Assembly (NCBI GenBank): GCA_014529385.2
Contig: CM043949.1
Location: 113,587,477 to 113,651,476, forward strand
Reading direction: 5' to 3'
DNA length: 64,000 nt
From: Adiantum capillus-veneris
Lineage: Eukaryota > Streptophyta > Polypodiopsida > Polypodiales > Pteridaceae
Positions within the stretch are counted from its first letter, which is position 1. Every line of letters starts with the position of its first letter. The notes beneath the pieces were generated by a model. It was not told the DNA's origin, did not search any database, and saw only the letters and a list, made by a program, of their open reading frames with translations. The position numbers were made by a program, and so were the translations under genes. Positions 1-10,867 of this stretch are shown here, one piece after another.

Positions 1-270
1 ACTAAAAGTCTGAGAACTATGTTTGCCAATGTCAACTTGCAGATTAACCAACTAAAGTTGGACCAGTGCCGCCTCTACCAAGCTAATCTCAAGGTGCTAA
101 CCGACTGCATGGGATTCTACAACAACTCAAATATAAACAAACAACAAGAGGTGCTGTTGGACGGATCATATACTCGCCGATCGACGAATGCAGGAATGAA
201 GGAGAAAAGCTCCAAAGGCAGTACAACAATGGCATCAGGCTGCTACAACACATACAAAAAGTTCTGAATG
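1..270 (+). CDS. Unidentified partial coding tail
   Basis: The first 270 bases look weakly coding. One plus frame (from about 1 to 150) reads as a polar, coil-like segment containing INQLKLDQCRLYQANLK. After about base 130 a neighbouring frame takes over with a similar coil-like segment (EKLQRQYNNGIRLLQ) and ends near 277. This could be the 3' end of a host gene interrupted by a frameshift or a short intron, or the tail of a transposon ORF cut by the window edge. No domain is recognised and the upstream part is missing. Confidence 0.25.
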
Positions 271-642
271 AGCTCCCCAGAAACTGAATATTTATGTACG
301 TATCCTTGTAAATAGTGATGTATTTCAAGATATCATGGCAACCAAGGATGTATATGGACAGTGCATTGTTTTGTCTCCAAGCCTAGCTCCGAACCTATCT
401 TGTAATTTTGCGTATCATGTAATTTTGCCCTTCTAATTTAATTCACAAGCGCCCCCTTTTATGGTAAAAAAAATATATGGGAATTTCCACAAATTAGAGG
501 GGTATTTTGGTAATTTTCCCTTAATTTTAGGCTAACCTTGACAAAAATCAACAAAATTTGACAAGAGATAAATCTCTGAGTATGTTGCAATCTGGTGAAG
601 ACAATCGATGAAAAGATGGGTTATGGCACAATCAACACATCC

Positions 643-707
<65 letters not shown>

Positions 708-859
708 TTTGTAGGATTAATCCCAAGAGACCTAAAGATTTATTCAACAAGTCTTGACAAGACTTGTTCAGAGAGCGAGAGAGAGATAGAGAGAGAGAGA
801 TTACTATTTTTCAAGGCTTAAGAGGGCTCTCCCATAGGCCCAAGACTCAAGACTTGTTG

Positions 860-915
<56 letters not shown>

Positions 916-928
916 CTATTTTTCAAGG
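271..928. repeat. Intergenic with (TG)n(GA)n and (GA)n tracts
   Basis: There is no gene here. A compound (TG)n-(GA)n microsatellite lies at about 644-708. Two further GA tracts (about 770-800 and 865-912) are each followed by the same words, TTACTATTTTTCAAGGCTTA, so this stretch is a local tandem duplication carrying its microsatellite. A segment beginning GCTAACCTTGACAAAAATC (531-585) recurs in direct orientation at 1389-1443. The segment around 490-525 (AGAGGGGTATTTTGGTAA) reappears inverted near 13040. Confidence 0.6.
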
Positions 929-1388
929 CTTAAAATAAAACATTCATATTGTGGTGTGCTAGTGTGGTCAGAATCTTAGAGGGGAACCACATACACCCTC
1001 TAAGCAAGAGGTGTTTCTCATGCAAACACTCAACTGAAGCAGGCAAGAAGGTTTCTGCTATGTACAGTCACATACGATTGATAGAAGCCCGTCAACCCTT
1101 CTTGAGCTTTCTCTCCCACCTTTTTGCAAACAATAATATCCTTTGTTTGCCGCCATTGAAATTGGAAACTAGCAACTGCCAGTGCAAGAGGTGCATCTTA
1201 CATCTGGAGGGTCCTTAGACCACCCTCTAGATAAGAGGCGTAATGAAGGTGCATCGACCTGTCAGCTCTGCGTAGTCTGTTATATGAGAACGTAGCCTCC
1301 AAATAATACCACCTCTAGGGGCGCTCTTATCTGACCTATGTGAAAGCCGTCTTACTTATGCGACCACACACCACAATATTTTATTTTG
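929..1388. mobile_element. MITE-like inverted-repeat element
   Basis: The left end (929-975) contains AAAATAAAA...ATATTGTGGTGTG, and the right end (about 1360-1388) carries its reverse complement, CACACCACAATATTTTATTTT. Subterminal words CCCTCTA..TAAGAGG occur on both sides (about 985-1015 and 1200-1240), so the sequence can fold back on itself. There is no coding capacity. This pattern suits a short non-autonomous DNA transposon. I could not define a clean target-site duplication, so the ends are approximate. Confidence 0.4.
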
Positions 1389-2113
<725 letters not shown>

Positions 2114-2116
2114 TTA

Positions 2117-2487
2117 GAGCTAGTTCATATGAGAGGCTGGTTGGCAGCAAGTTGCCAACCAACAACTTGATTTTGTGAGTTCTTATGGAAGGTATCTAAA
2201 AATGTGAGAGAGTGGGAGAGATTTCTTTTTTAAGGAAAATGAATGGGAAAAGTAAGTGAGAGAATAGAGAGAGAAGTGGAAAAAAAGTTTGTCTTTTCCT
2301 CCATTCAATGAAAAACACTTTTTTCTCTTTGTCTTCACTTGTGGTTTCCATCTTGCTCCACCCCTTGGGCATGGAGCCTTTTGGGAACTTGTCGGCAACA
2401 TGTTGCCAACTATTTAGTGGAAACACTCCATGTGAAACCAAAAAATTGCCAACATTTTGAAAATCAAACCCTCATGTGAACTGGCTC
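2117..2487. mobile_element. Tourist/Harbinger-like MITE
   Basis: This 371-bp non-coding element is bounded by imperfect terminal inverted repeats. The left end reads GAGCTAGTTCATATGAG; the right end is CTCATGTGAACTGGCTC, whose reverse complement differs at two positions. The trinucleotide TTA flanks it on both sides (2114-2116 and 2488-2490). A 3-bp TTA duplication and terminal repeats of this size are the hallmark of PIF/Harbinger (Tourist) MITEs. Subterminal GGCAGCAAGTTGCCAACC and GGCAACATGTTGCCAAC are palindromic words. The element ends about 230 bp before the PPO start codon, so it sits in the likely promoter region. Confidence 0.7.
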
Positions 2488-2490
2488 TTA

Positions 2491-2716
2491 TGTAAAGACC
2501 TGTGCCATATTTCTACCATGTATACCTACTTAAAAGGGCATCCACGTCCGCCACCATAGGATATTTAGAGAGCTGTATCTATGTATCAAGATTCTGGGGA
2601 CAGCACCATCGTTGAAGGGACAGCACTATCGTTGAGGGCTTGCGCTACTAGCTACTGCGCAAGCCCTCCCCCCCTCTCGTCTCCCCCCCTCCCCCCCTCT
2701 CGTCTCTCTCTCTTTC
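2491..2716 (+). promoter_or_regulatory. PPO upstream region with stem-loop and pyrimidine patch
   Basis: This lies between the MITE and the PPO start codon. A perfect 11-bp inverted repeat (AGGGCTTGCGC at 2635-2645 and GCGCAAGCCCT at 2657-2667) encloses an 11-base loop. It is followed by a strongly pyrimidine-rich CCT/CTC tract (2668-2716) running up to the ATG, resembling a plant Y-patch or pyrimidine-rich 5' leader. A TTAAAAG at about 2531 could be a weak TATA-like element. The regulatory role is inferred from position only. Confidence 0.35.
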
Positions 2717-3525
2717 ATGGCACCGCCATTCCATTATCCTAACCTGCTACTCTTGCTTCTCGCATCAATCCCCCTCTCACTCTATGGCTGCATCTGGATT
2801 GATGCTGCCCCCATCGTCGTGCCGGACCTATCTCTTTGCCAGCCCACCATCGACACCTCGCCCAGCTTCCCTGGCGAGGAGAAAATGCTTGACTACTGCC
2901 TTCTTGCTACAAATCAAGACAACATCAAGGAATTCTCCTTCACAATCTATCCGATCCTCCAGAAAAAGATCCGGCGTGCTGCACACAAGGCATCTGCAGA
3001 GTACATATCAAAATACAACCATGCATACCAGTTCATGCGTGCTCTCCCATCCGATGACCCGCGGAGCTTCACTATGCAAGCCAACATCCATTGTGCCTTT
3101 TGCAATGGAGCTTACAAACAAAGGGACACTAACATCACATTGCAAGTGCACTTCTCTTTGCTCTTCCTTTCGTGGCATAGATGGTATATGTACTTTCATG
3201 AACGCATTCTTGGTAGCCTTCTTGGTGATCCTAGCTTTGCCCTTCTCTATTGGAATTGGGACAACCAAGTAGATGGAGGCAACTCTTTGCCTCCCTTATT
3301 TGCAGTGAATGGTTCCGCTCTGTATGACCCAAATCGTGAAGCCAACGCCGCTCTTTATGACCCCAATCTTGGCCTGAACGCTTCAGCAGCACCCCTTGTC
3401 TGGCTACGCATCGGTTCCGCCGCTACTCTCTCCCCATCTGAAGTCATTCAGGAAAATCTGAATGTCATGTACCAAACCATGGTTACCGCCTCTACTGCTG
3501 ACATGTTTATGGGTGGTGCCTACAG
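2717..3525 (+). CDS. PPO: PPO exon 1 (signal segment and CuA site)
   Basis: The exon encodes residues 1-269 and ends in a split codon. Residues 9-21 form a hydrophobic leucine run after a short polar start, which looks like a secretory signal peptide or membrane anchor. Cys41 and Cys61 could form the N-terminal disulfides of PPOs. The CuA site is complete: His125 and the thioether-type Cys129 in IHCAFCNGAY, His145 in LQVHFS and His154 in FLSWHRWYMYFHE, followed by the family motif ALLYWNWDN. The ATG at 2717 is chosen because it directly precedes the signal-like segment and follows the pyrimidine-rich leader. No break is seen in this exon. Confidence 0.93.
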
Positions 3526-3656
3526 GTAGATACCTCTATGGCCATTAGCATAATTTGTCTCAGCACGATGTTACTCCCATTTTATGAATGCTTTATTAGT
3601 TACTTATTTTGCAACTTAGCGGCATGCTCCTTACAAAATTTGATATTGTTGTGCAG
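3526..3656 (+). other. PPO intron 1 (GT-AG)
   Basis: This 131-bp intron has donor CAG|GTAGAT and acceptor TTGTGCAG|T. Removing it joins GGAY to SAGTDFSNVSAA in frame (the split codon AG|T gives Ser). This matches the usual PPO sequence after the linker preceding CuB. Confidence 0.85.
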
Positions 3657-3769
3657 TGCCGGAACGGATTTCTCAAATGTGTCAGCTGCTAGTGCACCCT
3701 TGGGAGGCACCCTAGAACTTAATGCACATGGCGGCATACATTATTGGACAGGAGATCCCAGAGCAACAC
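3657..3769 (+). CDS. PPO: PPO exon 2, left part (first CuB histidines)
   Basis: This part encodes SAGTDFSNVSAASAPLGGTL and then AHGGIHYWTGDPRAT. The two histidines of the HxxxH motif in HGGIHYWTGD are the first two CuB ligands. The exon is cut at 3769, where the copia LTR begins (TGTTAAG). The five bases before the cut, AACAC (3765-3769), are the target site repeated at 10863-10867. Confidence 0.9.
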
Positions 3770-4527
3770 TGTTAAGTATGGAGCATGATTTACCCTTGTA
3801 ATTTCCTGTGGTAAAAGCGCACATTTGTAAGGCCCCCATTATGAGGAGAAGCCATCGTGCGTGAAGGAAAATCACTCACCGGAAACCAAAACTTTCACAG
3901 ACAAGAATCAGGGGCAACTTTAAAGGCCTCGGGGACGGAGGCCCCCGAGACTTTTTTTTTCGCCGGAATATTATGGCCGGCCGACAGCCGGAAAGTGGTC
4001 GGAAAACAACCGGTCAGTTGGTCGATGGCCGGTAGTCAATGGCCGATGGCCAATGGTCGGAAGTCAATGGCCGGTGACCGGTGACCGAATTCAAAAGCGG
4101 ACTTGTCTTCTCAAGGGCGGCCACACATGGGCGGATTGGAGGGTCCGATTTGGACTTATTTGCACAAGGGCGGCTACACATGGCTGTCTCTCATAAGAGA
4201 GGGCAGCCCTTTTGGCCTATAAAAGGAGGCCATTTCTACACACATTTCATAGTGTGAAGTTGATGCAACAAGGTGAGTGTGAGGTGGTGAGAGTGAAGCA
4301 AGGCGGGAGCTCCATTAAGGGTATAATCCCTTTGTAAACTACTTCTTGTTTTGAAGTACTAAAGCCATTGAGTGGCTGCTTTCCCATGGACGTAGCCCAC
4401 ATTGGGTGAACCACGTATATCGTGTGTACTCTCTCTCTCTACTCTATAATCTCGTGTATATAAATCTGTTTCTCTCCATTAAGTAATCTACTCAATTATC
4501 TATTTAGCTACGTCTTATTTCCTAACA
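3770..4527 (+). repeat. Copia 5' LTR
   Basis: This 758-bp LTR starts TGTTAAGTATGG and ends TTCCTAACA. U3 contains a short variable repeat built from GGCCGGT/GGTCGG words (about 3970-4090) whose copy number differs between LTR copies in the window. A TATA box, TATAAAA, lies at 4218-4224. The primer-binding site follows two bases after the LTR end. Confidence 0.92.
4218..4224 (+). promoter_or_regulatory. Copia LTR TATA box
   Basis: TATAAAA sits in the context GGCCTATAAAAGGAGG. The same box recurs in the 3' LTR (about 10552) and, inverted, in the solo LTR at 35597-36392. It would place the retroelement transcription start near 4250. Confidence 0.6.
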
Positions 4528-4529
4528 AC

Positions 4530-4541
4530 TGGTATCAGAGC
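4530..4541 (+). other. Copia primer-binding site
   Basis: TGGTATCAGAGC is the usual complement of the initiator methionine tRNA 3' end used by many plant copia elements. It lies two bases downstream of the 5' LTR. Confidence 0.85.
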
Positions 4542-7500
4542 AAGGTTTGCTCGTAGCTAAATTATCTCAAGGAAAGGATTCCTTGAATTGAGTGGGAGTT
4601 ATGGCGAGGAAGGGGAGCTCAAGATTGAGAAGTTCAACGGCAAAAACTACCAACATTGGAAGATGCAAATTGAAGACTATCTCTACCAGAAGGACCTCTA
4701 TTTGCCACTAGGCGGTTTTGCGAAGAAGCCCGCAACAATGGCAAATGAAGCATGGATTGTCCTTGATCGAAAGGCACTGGGAAAAATCCGGTTAAGCTTG
4801 GCGTCAACGGTGGCCTTCAATGTTTCGGAGATGAAGACCACGGAGGACTTGATGAAGTCACTTGACGACTTCTACGAGAAACCATCGGCATCCAATAAGG
4901 TATTTCTTATGAAGCGCTTGTTCAATCTAAAGATGGCAGAGAATGGTTCAGTTGCAGAACACCTAAATGACTTTAACACAAACATAAGTCAACTTCGATC
5001 AGTGAAAATCAATTTCGATGACGAAGTGCGAGCTCTCCTTATACTATCATCTCTACCGGATAGTTGGGACAGCCTTGTGATGGATGTAAGTAATTCTATC
5101 TCTGGCACAAGTACTCTTAAGTTTGATGATGTTGTGGGTCTTCTCCTAAGCGAGGAAATGCGAAGGAGAAGCACAAGAGAATCATCAAGTGTTGCACTAT
5201 CAGCGGAAACAAGAGGAAGGCCTAAGGAGAGGTTCAAAAACCAAAAGGGTCGTGATCACTCAAGGCGAAGCAAGTCACGCACAAAGTCAGTTCTTGAATG
5301 TTGGAACTGCGGCAAGAAGGGCCACGTCAAGAAGGATTGCTGGTCCAAGAAGAAGAAGGAGACAGAGTCTCAAGACAACAAGCTAACATCGGAGGCCAAT
5401 GTGGCAGGTAAAGTAGAGCAAGATGCTTTAATTCTCTCATTAGACAATGTGTCTAATTCCTGGATAGTAGATTCTGGGGCTTCATTCCATGCGACACCAC
5501 ACAAGCAACATTTCCAAGACTACACCAAAGGTAATTTTGGGTATGTATACTTGGGAGATGATGAAGCTTGTGAGATTGTCGGCAAAGGTACAGTTTCTGT
5601 CAAAACTGCTAACGGAAATGAATGGAAGTTTAAATATGTTAGGCATGTTCCTTCTCTTCGCAAATATTTGATCTCTACAGGATAATTGGACGATGAAGGT
5701 CACAACATTGCATTCGGAAACAAACGGTGGAAGATCTCAAAGGGATCTTTGGTTGTTGCCAAGGGTGAAAAAGTCGGTACACTTTACTTGTGTACTGTTA
5801 GCATGCAACCTTCAGCTTGTGCAGCAACTACAAAAGTTGAGAGTGCGGTGTGGCACTACCGACTTGGGCATATGAGTGCCAAAGGAATGCAAATCCTTCA
5901 AACAAAGAAGCTTCTACCAGGTTTGAAAGAAGTGGACTTAGAGTTCTGTGAAGATTGTGTTTATGGTAAACAAAAGAGGGTAAAATTTCAAAAATCAGGA
6001 AATGAAAGAAAAAATAAAAAACTTGAGTTGGTTCATTCTTATGTTTGGGGTCCTGCAAGTACACCATCACTTGGTGGCTCATTGTACTATGTAACATTCA
6101 TAGACGATGCGACTAGAAAAACATGGGTTTATGTCATGAAGAATAAATCCGATGTATTTTCCATATTTCAAAGGTGGAAAGCCTTTGTGGAGAATGAAAG
6201 AGGTACCAAGGTTAAATGCCTCAGATCTGACAATGGAGGTGAATATTTCAGCCATGCTTTTGAAAGCTTTTGTGCTAGCAATGGCATTCGGAGGCAAAGG
6301 ACAACCCCAAGGACACCTCAATAAAATGGGATTTCAGAAAGGATGAACAGGACAATCATGGAACGAGCACGAAGCATGTGGCTACATGAAGGCCTACCGC
6401 TTGAGCTCTGGGCAGAAGCTGTAAGTACGTCTGTGTACTTAATCAATCGGTCACCCTCAACGGCATTGGATGGGGGAGTTCCAGAAGAGGCATGGACAGG
6501 TAAACCGGTGAATTATGCATTTCTCAAAGTGTTTGGGTGTGAGTCTTTCATGCACATGGATAGAATCCTAAGATCAAAGTTAGATGCAAAGTCCAAAAAG
6601 TGTTTCTTCATTGGCTATGGAGAAGGAGACTTTGGGTATTGCCTATGGAATCCTGAAGATGGTAAAATCTTAAGGAGTAGGGATGTAATTTTTAATGAAC
6701 AAAATATGTACAAAGATTACTTGGAAAGAAAACAAACAAAAGAAACACGTGATGAGTACATGGAGCTTGAGGACGGTGAAGACTCAAGGACTGCAAACGG
6801 TGACAATGTGCAACAACGTCAACCAAATGAGGAGCCTCAACCTATTCCCCGAAGATCTACAAGAGCAAGTAGACCTCCAGAAAGGTTTGTTCCTTCCTTC
6901 AACCATCTCTTGATCTCAGATTTTGGAGAGCCGGAATCATATGAAGAAGCTATGCAACATGAATCCAAAGAAGAATGGACGAAGAGCATGCAAGTGGAGA
7001 TGGACTCACTACATCGCAACCAAACATGGAAGTTGGTTGAGTTTCCTAAAGGTAAGGGGACACTTCAAAACAAATGGGTGTACAAGCTAAAGGAAGAAGA
7101 AGGTGGGAAGAAAAGGTACAAGTTTAGGCTTGTGGTAAAAGGCTTTTCTCAAAAGAAAGGTATTGACTTCAATGAAATATTTTCTCCTATTGTAAAAATG
7201 AACTCAATTAGGCTTTTCTTAAGCCTTGTGGCTGCTCATGATCTAAATCTCGAGCAAATGGATGTAAATACGGCATTCCCTCACGGTGACTTAGAGGAGG
7301 AAATCTACATGCTTCAACCAAAGGGGTATGAAGTAAAAGGTAAGGAGAAAATGGTTTGCAGATTAAAGAAGAGCTTGTATGGTTTAAAGCAAGCATAAAG
7401 ACAATGGTACTTGAAGTTTGATCGATGGATGTTGGATCATGGATTCACAAGATGCAACTCGGATCACTGCGTCTACACGAAGAATTTGGGAGATGGGAAA

Positions 7501-8541
7501 TTCATCATCCTAATGTTGTATGTTGATGACATGTTGATTGAAAGTGCTAACATGCACGACATCAAAGACCTAAAAGAGGAGCTGTCCAAATCTTTTTCAA
7601 TGAAAGATTTAGGTGCTGCAAAGAGGATACTTGGTATGAAAATATCAAGGGACAGGATGAAGAAGACAATAAAGCTATCTCAAGAAGATTACATCAAGAA
7701 GGTACTAGAAAGGTTTGCAATGCAAAATGCAAAACCAGTTTCTACACCTTTGGCCGGTCATTTTAAACTAACGAAGGATATGTGTCCAAAGACACAAGAG
7801 GAGATAGCCTATATGTCTAAAGTTCCATATGCTGCAGTGGTAGGTTCTCTAATGTATGCTATGGTATGGACAAGGCCAGACATTGCACATGCAGTGGGAG
7901 TTGTGAGTAGGTTCATGGACAACCCAGGTAAAGAGCATTGGCAAGCTGTGAAGTGGATACTTAGGTATCTAAAAGAGACAACAACAAATGCTTTGTATTT
8001 TGGAGGAACGGATATTTTCCTAGAAGGGTATGCTGATGCAAATATGGCAGGTGACAAAGATACTCGAAGGAGCACTAATGGCTATGTGTTCACGGTTGGA
8101 GGCACAGCAGTAAGCTGGGCTTCAAAGCTGCAGAAAGTGGTTTCACTTTCTACCACGGAAGCAGAGTATGTTGCAATGACGGAGGCGAGCAAAGAAATTA
8201 TGTGGCTTCACAGATTCTTAGAAGAGCTTGGATTCAAACAAGACAATTGTGTCTTGTACAGTGATAGCCAAAGCGCTATCCATCTTGCGAAGAACTCAGC
8301 CTTTCATTCAAGGACAAAGTACATTGAGGTGAGATATCACTTCATACGCACTCTTTTGGAAGAGGGACAACTAAAGCTAGGAAAGGTGCATACAAGTGAA
8401 AATCCTGCAAACATGTTTACAAAGGTGGTCAACAAGGAGAAGTTGAGCTTTTGCTCATCTTCAATTGGCATTCAAGGATAAGAAGCTAGAATGGAAAGCA
8501 GTCACAGGTTTGGTTTGGAGATCAGTCTCCAAGTGGGAGAT

Positions 8542-10862
8542 TGTTAAGTATGGAGCCTGATTTACCCTTGTAATTTCCTGTGATAAAAGCGCACATTTGT
8601 AAGGCCCCCATTATGAGGAGATGTCATAATAATCAATATCTAATTCTCCTAAATGATTTTCTCATATTAAACTGATCATTTAATGTGGGGAAGTGCCAAG
8701 GGAGAAAAAGCTAGAATATTGGTTAAGCTAGCAGACCGGCCACAGTAGGGATCCAAAGGAGGGAAAATAGGGATCCAAAGGGGGGGCCATCTGCAAAAGA
8801 GCCATGTGAAACAATGGGCCAAAAAGACCCTAAGGTTCAGCCCATTAAGACTTCCAAAATGCTAAGGTTCCAAAATTCAAAGGTTGTGTCCAAAGGTCAA
8901 CCCTAGGGAAAATTGGATGCTTAGTGTGTGCCCTAAAAGTCTTTTCACATCCCTACATGGGACGGGGCGAGCCCCAAAGCTAGGGGATGAGAGAGAAAGC
9001 CACACACACACACACACAGGCTCCCTTTACACAAAGGGAATGAGGGACACATGTCAGCTCCCTAGGCCAGATGCCCACAAGGTGTGCCCAATTCCTATTG
9101 GAAGACCCTTGAAGTGGACCAATGAGAATTAAGCTAGAGTAAATCTAGTTTAATTAATTTAAAAACATTTAATAAAAGAAACCAATAAGAATTAAGTGTC
9201 CTAGAAGACTATTGGGCAGTCTCCCAAGGGGTCCAATGAGCATTCAGGAGCCCCATGGCTTGCCTGATTCCTATTGGCCAGGAGGCAAAGGGGTCCAATG
9301 AGAGTTTAGTTTAATTATTTAATTACCTAAAGCTCTCACAAAAGGGGAATGAGGGACACATGTCAGAAGGCTATCACTTATGCTGCTTAATCCCTATTGG
9401 CTTGACCTGGGGAGGTCCAATGAGGCAAAAGCCAGACTTACTTAGCAGCTAGGGCTCGCCCAAGAGAGGGGGGGGGCTGATTTTTGCTTGGCATTGTCAC
9501 ACACACTCTCACACTTGACCATGTGTGAAGGGAAAATACTCTATCTCCTCCCAAGCTTTAATGGAGAGCTCATCACCTACTCCAAGCTTGTGAGATAGAA
9601 GCCTACATCAACACTCTCTTGGCATGTGGATGCAAATCCAACCAAGAGCCAAGCTTCAATGCATGCTCATCTTCTCTACCAAGCTAATTACTAAGCTAAG
9701 CTATGCTAATATGAGTGATTATGTGAGGAGATGTACTTCTTTCTCGTAAGATACTTCTTTTTCCTCTCAATCTACTCTCATACCCTGCTAGCTCTCACCA
9801 TCTTCGAAGGTGTGTGAGGTCTTGGGTCTGAGAACGGGGATAATTCAAGTTGTGTTTGATTAAGTGTTTTGCTTGGTGTATGAAGCTTCCATCTTCATTG
9901 CACTAGCTAGTCTTGAAGGAACACAAAGAATTGTATTGTACAATGTCTCTCTTGATGGGAGAAACCATAATACAAGGCCTTTTGGAGGGGGGACCGGCTC
10001 CATGCAAATCCGGTCCTCAACTGTTGTCAATAGCTTAATTGCTCTCTCTTTTGAAAGTATTGTCGATGCTATCTAACTAGGTGTTATGCTTTTTGTTGCT
10101 CTCTCCACCCAAGCACTCTTGTAATTCTCATTAGGAATCTATTCTAATGAAATGCCCACTATGTTCATGCTAATTTCCGCTACAAATAAGATTTTAGGCC
10201 ATTAAATGTTACAGGAGAAGCCATCGTGCGTAAAGGAAAATCACTCATCGGAAACCAAAATTTTCACGGACAAGAATCAGGGGCAACTTTAAAGGCCTCG
10301 GGGACGGAGGCCCCCGAGACTTTTTTTTTGCCGGAATATTATGGCCAGCCGACAGCCGGAAAGTGGTCGGAAAACAACCGGTCGGTTGGCCGGTGGTCGG
10401 GAGTCAATGGCCGGTGGCCGAATTCAAAAGCGGACTTGTTTTCTCAAGGGCGGCCACACATGGGCGGATTGGAGGGTCCGATTTGAACTTATTTGCACAA
10501 GGGCGGCTACACATGGCTGTCTCTCATAAGAGAGGGCAGCCCTTTTGTCCTATAAAAGGAGGCCATTTCTACACACATTTCATAGTGTGAAGTTGATGCA
10601 ACAAGGTGAGTGTGAGGTGGTGAGAGTAAAGCAAGGCGGGAGCTCCATTAAGGGTATAATCCCTTTGTAAACTACTTCTTGTTTTGAAGTACTAAAGCCA
10701 TTGAGTGGCTGCTTTCCCGTGGACGTAACCCACATTGGGTGAACCACGTATATCGTGTGTACTCTCTCTCTCTCTACTCTATAATCTCGTGTATATAAAT
10801 CTGTCTCTCTCCATTAAGTAATCTACTCAATTATCTATTTAGCTACGTCTTATTTCCTAACA
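8542..10862 (+). repeat. Copia 3' LTR, interrupted
   Basis: The LTR starts TGTTAAGTATGG after a purine-rich tract and ends CCTAACA. It is split after AGGCCCCCATTATGAGGAGA by the nested solo LTR at 8622-10213, then resumes with AGCCATCGTGCG. Apart from the insert it matches the 5' LTR closely. Confidence 0.9.
8622..10213 (+). repeat. Chromovirus-family solo LTR nested in copia LTR
   Basis: This 1,592-bp LTR starts TGTCATAATAATC, ends AAATGTTACA, and is flanked by the 5-bp duplication GGAGA (8617-8621 and 10214-10218). It is full length but has no internal region, which is the signature of a solo LTR left by LTR-LTR recombination. The family marker GATTTTCTCATATTAAACTG near its start recurs at 13288, 33719 and 38544 and in diverged, inverted form at 59622. 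The short ORFs inside it are not genes. Confidence 0.88.
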
Positions 10863-10867
10863 AACAC

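Larger units (their letters stand above)
3770..10862 (+). mobile_element. Ty1/copia LTR retrotransposon inside PPO exon 2
   Basis: This is a near-complete copia element with TG...CA LTRs and the 5-bp duplication AACAC on both sides (3765-3769, 10863-10867). Parts in order: 5' LTR 3770-4527; iMet-tRNA primer site TGGTATCAGAGC at 4530; gag with zinc knuckle CWNCGKKGHVKKDC (about 5300); protease WIVDSGASFH (about 5460); integrase with HYRLGHMSAKG (about 5850), CEDCVYGKQ and LRSDNGGEY (about 6220); reverse transcriptase with LEQMDVNTAFPHGDLEEEIY (about 7250) and LYVDDML (about 7520); RNase H YADANMAGDKDTRRSTNGY (about 8030); polypurine tract just before 8542; 3' LTR 8542-10862. The integrase-before-RT order is diagnostic of copia. 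It is a fossil with a few breaks in its coding region. By eye the two LTRs differ at roughly a dozen positions, so the insertion is fairly recent. The 3' LTR contains a second, nested element. Confidence 0.93.

Noticed and set aside
3008-3268. Open frames overlapping PPO exon 1 on the opposite strand and in another plus frame
   Set aside because: They are shadows of the PPO coding sequence, which has complete CuA motifs in its own frame.
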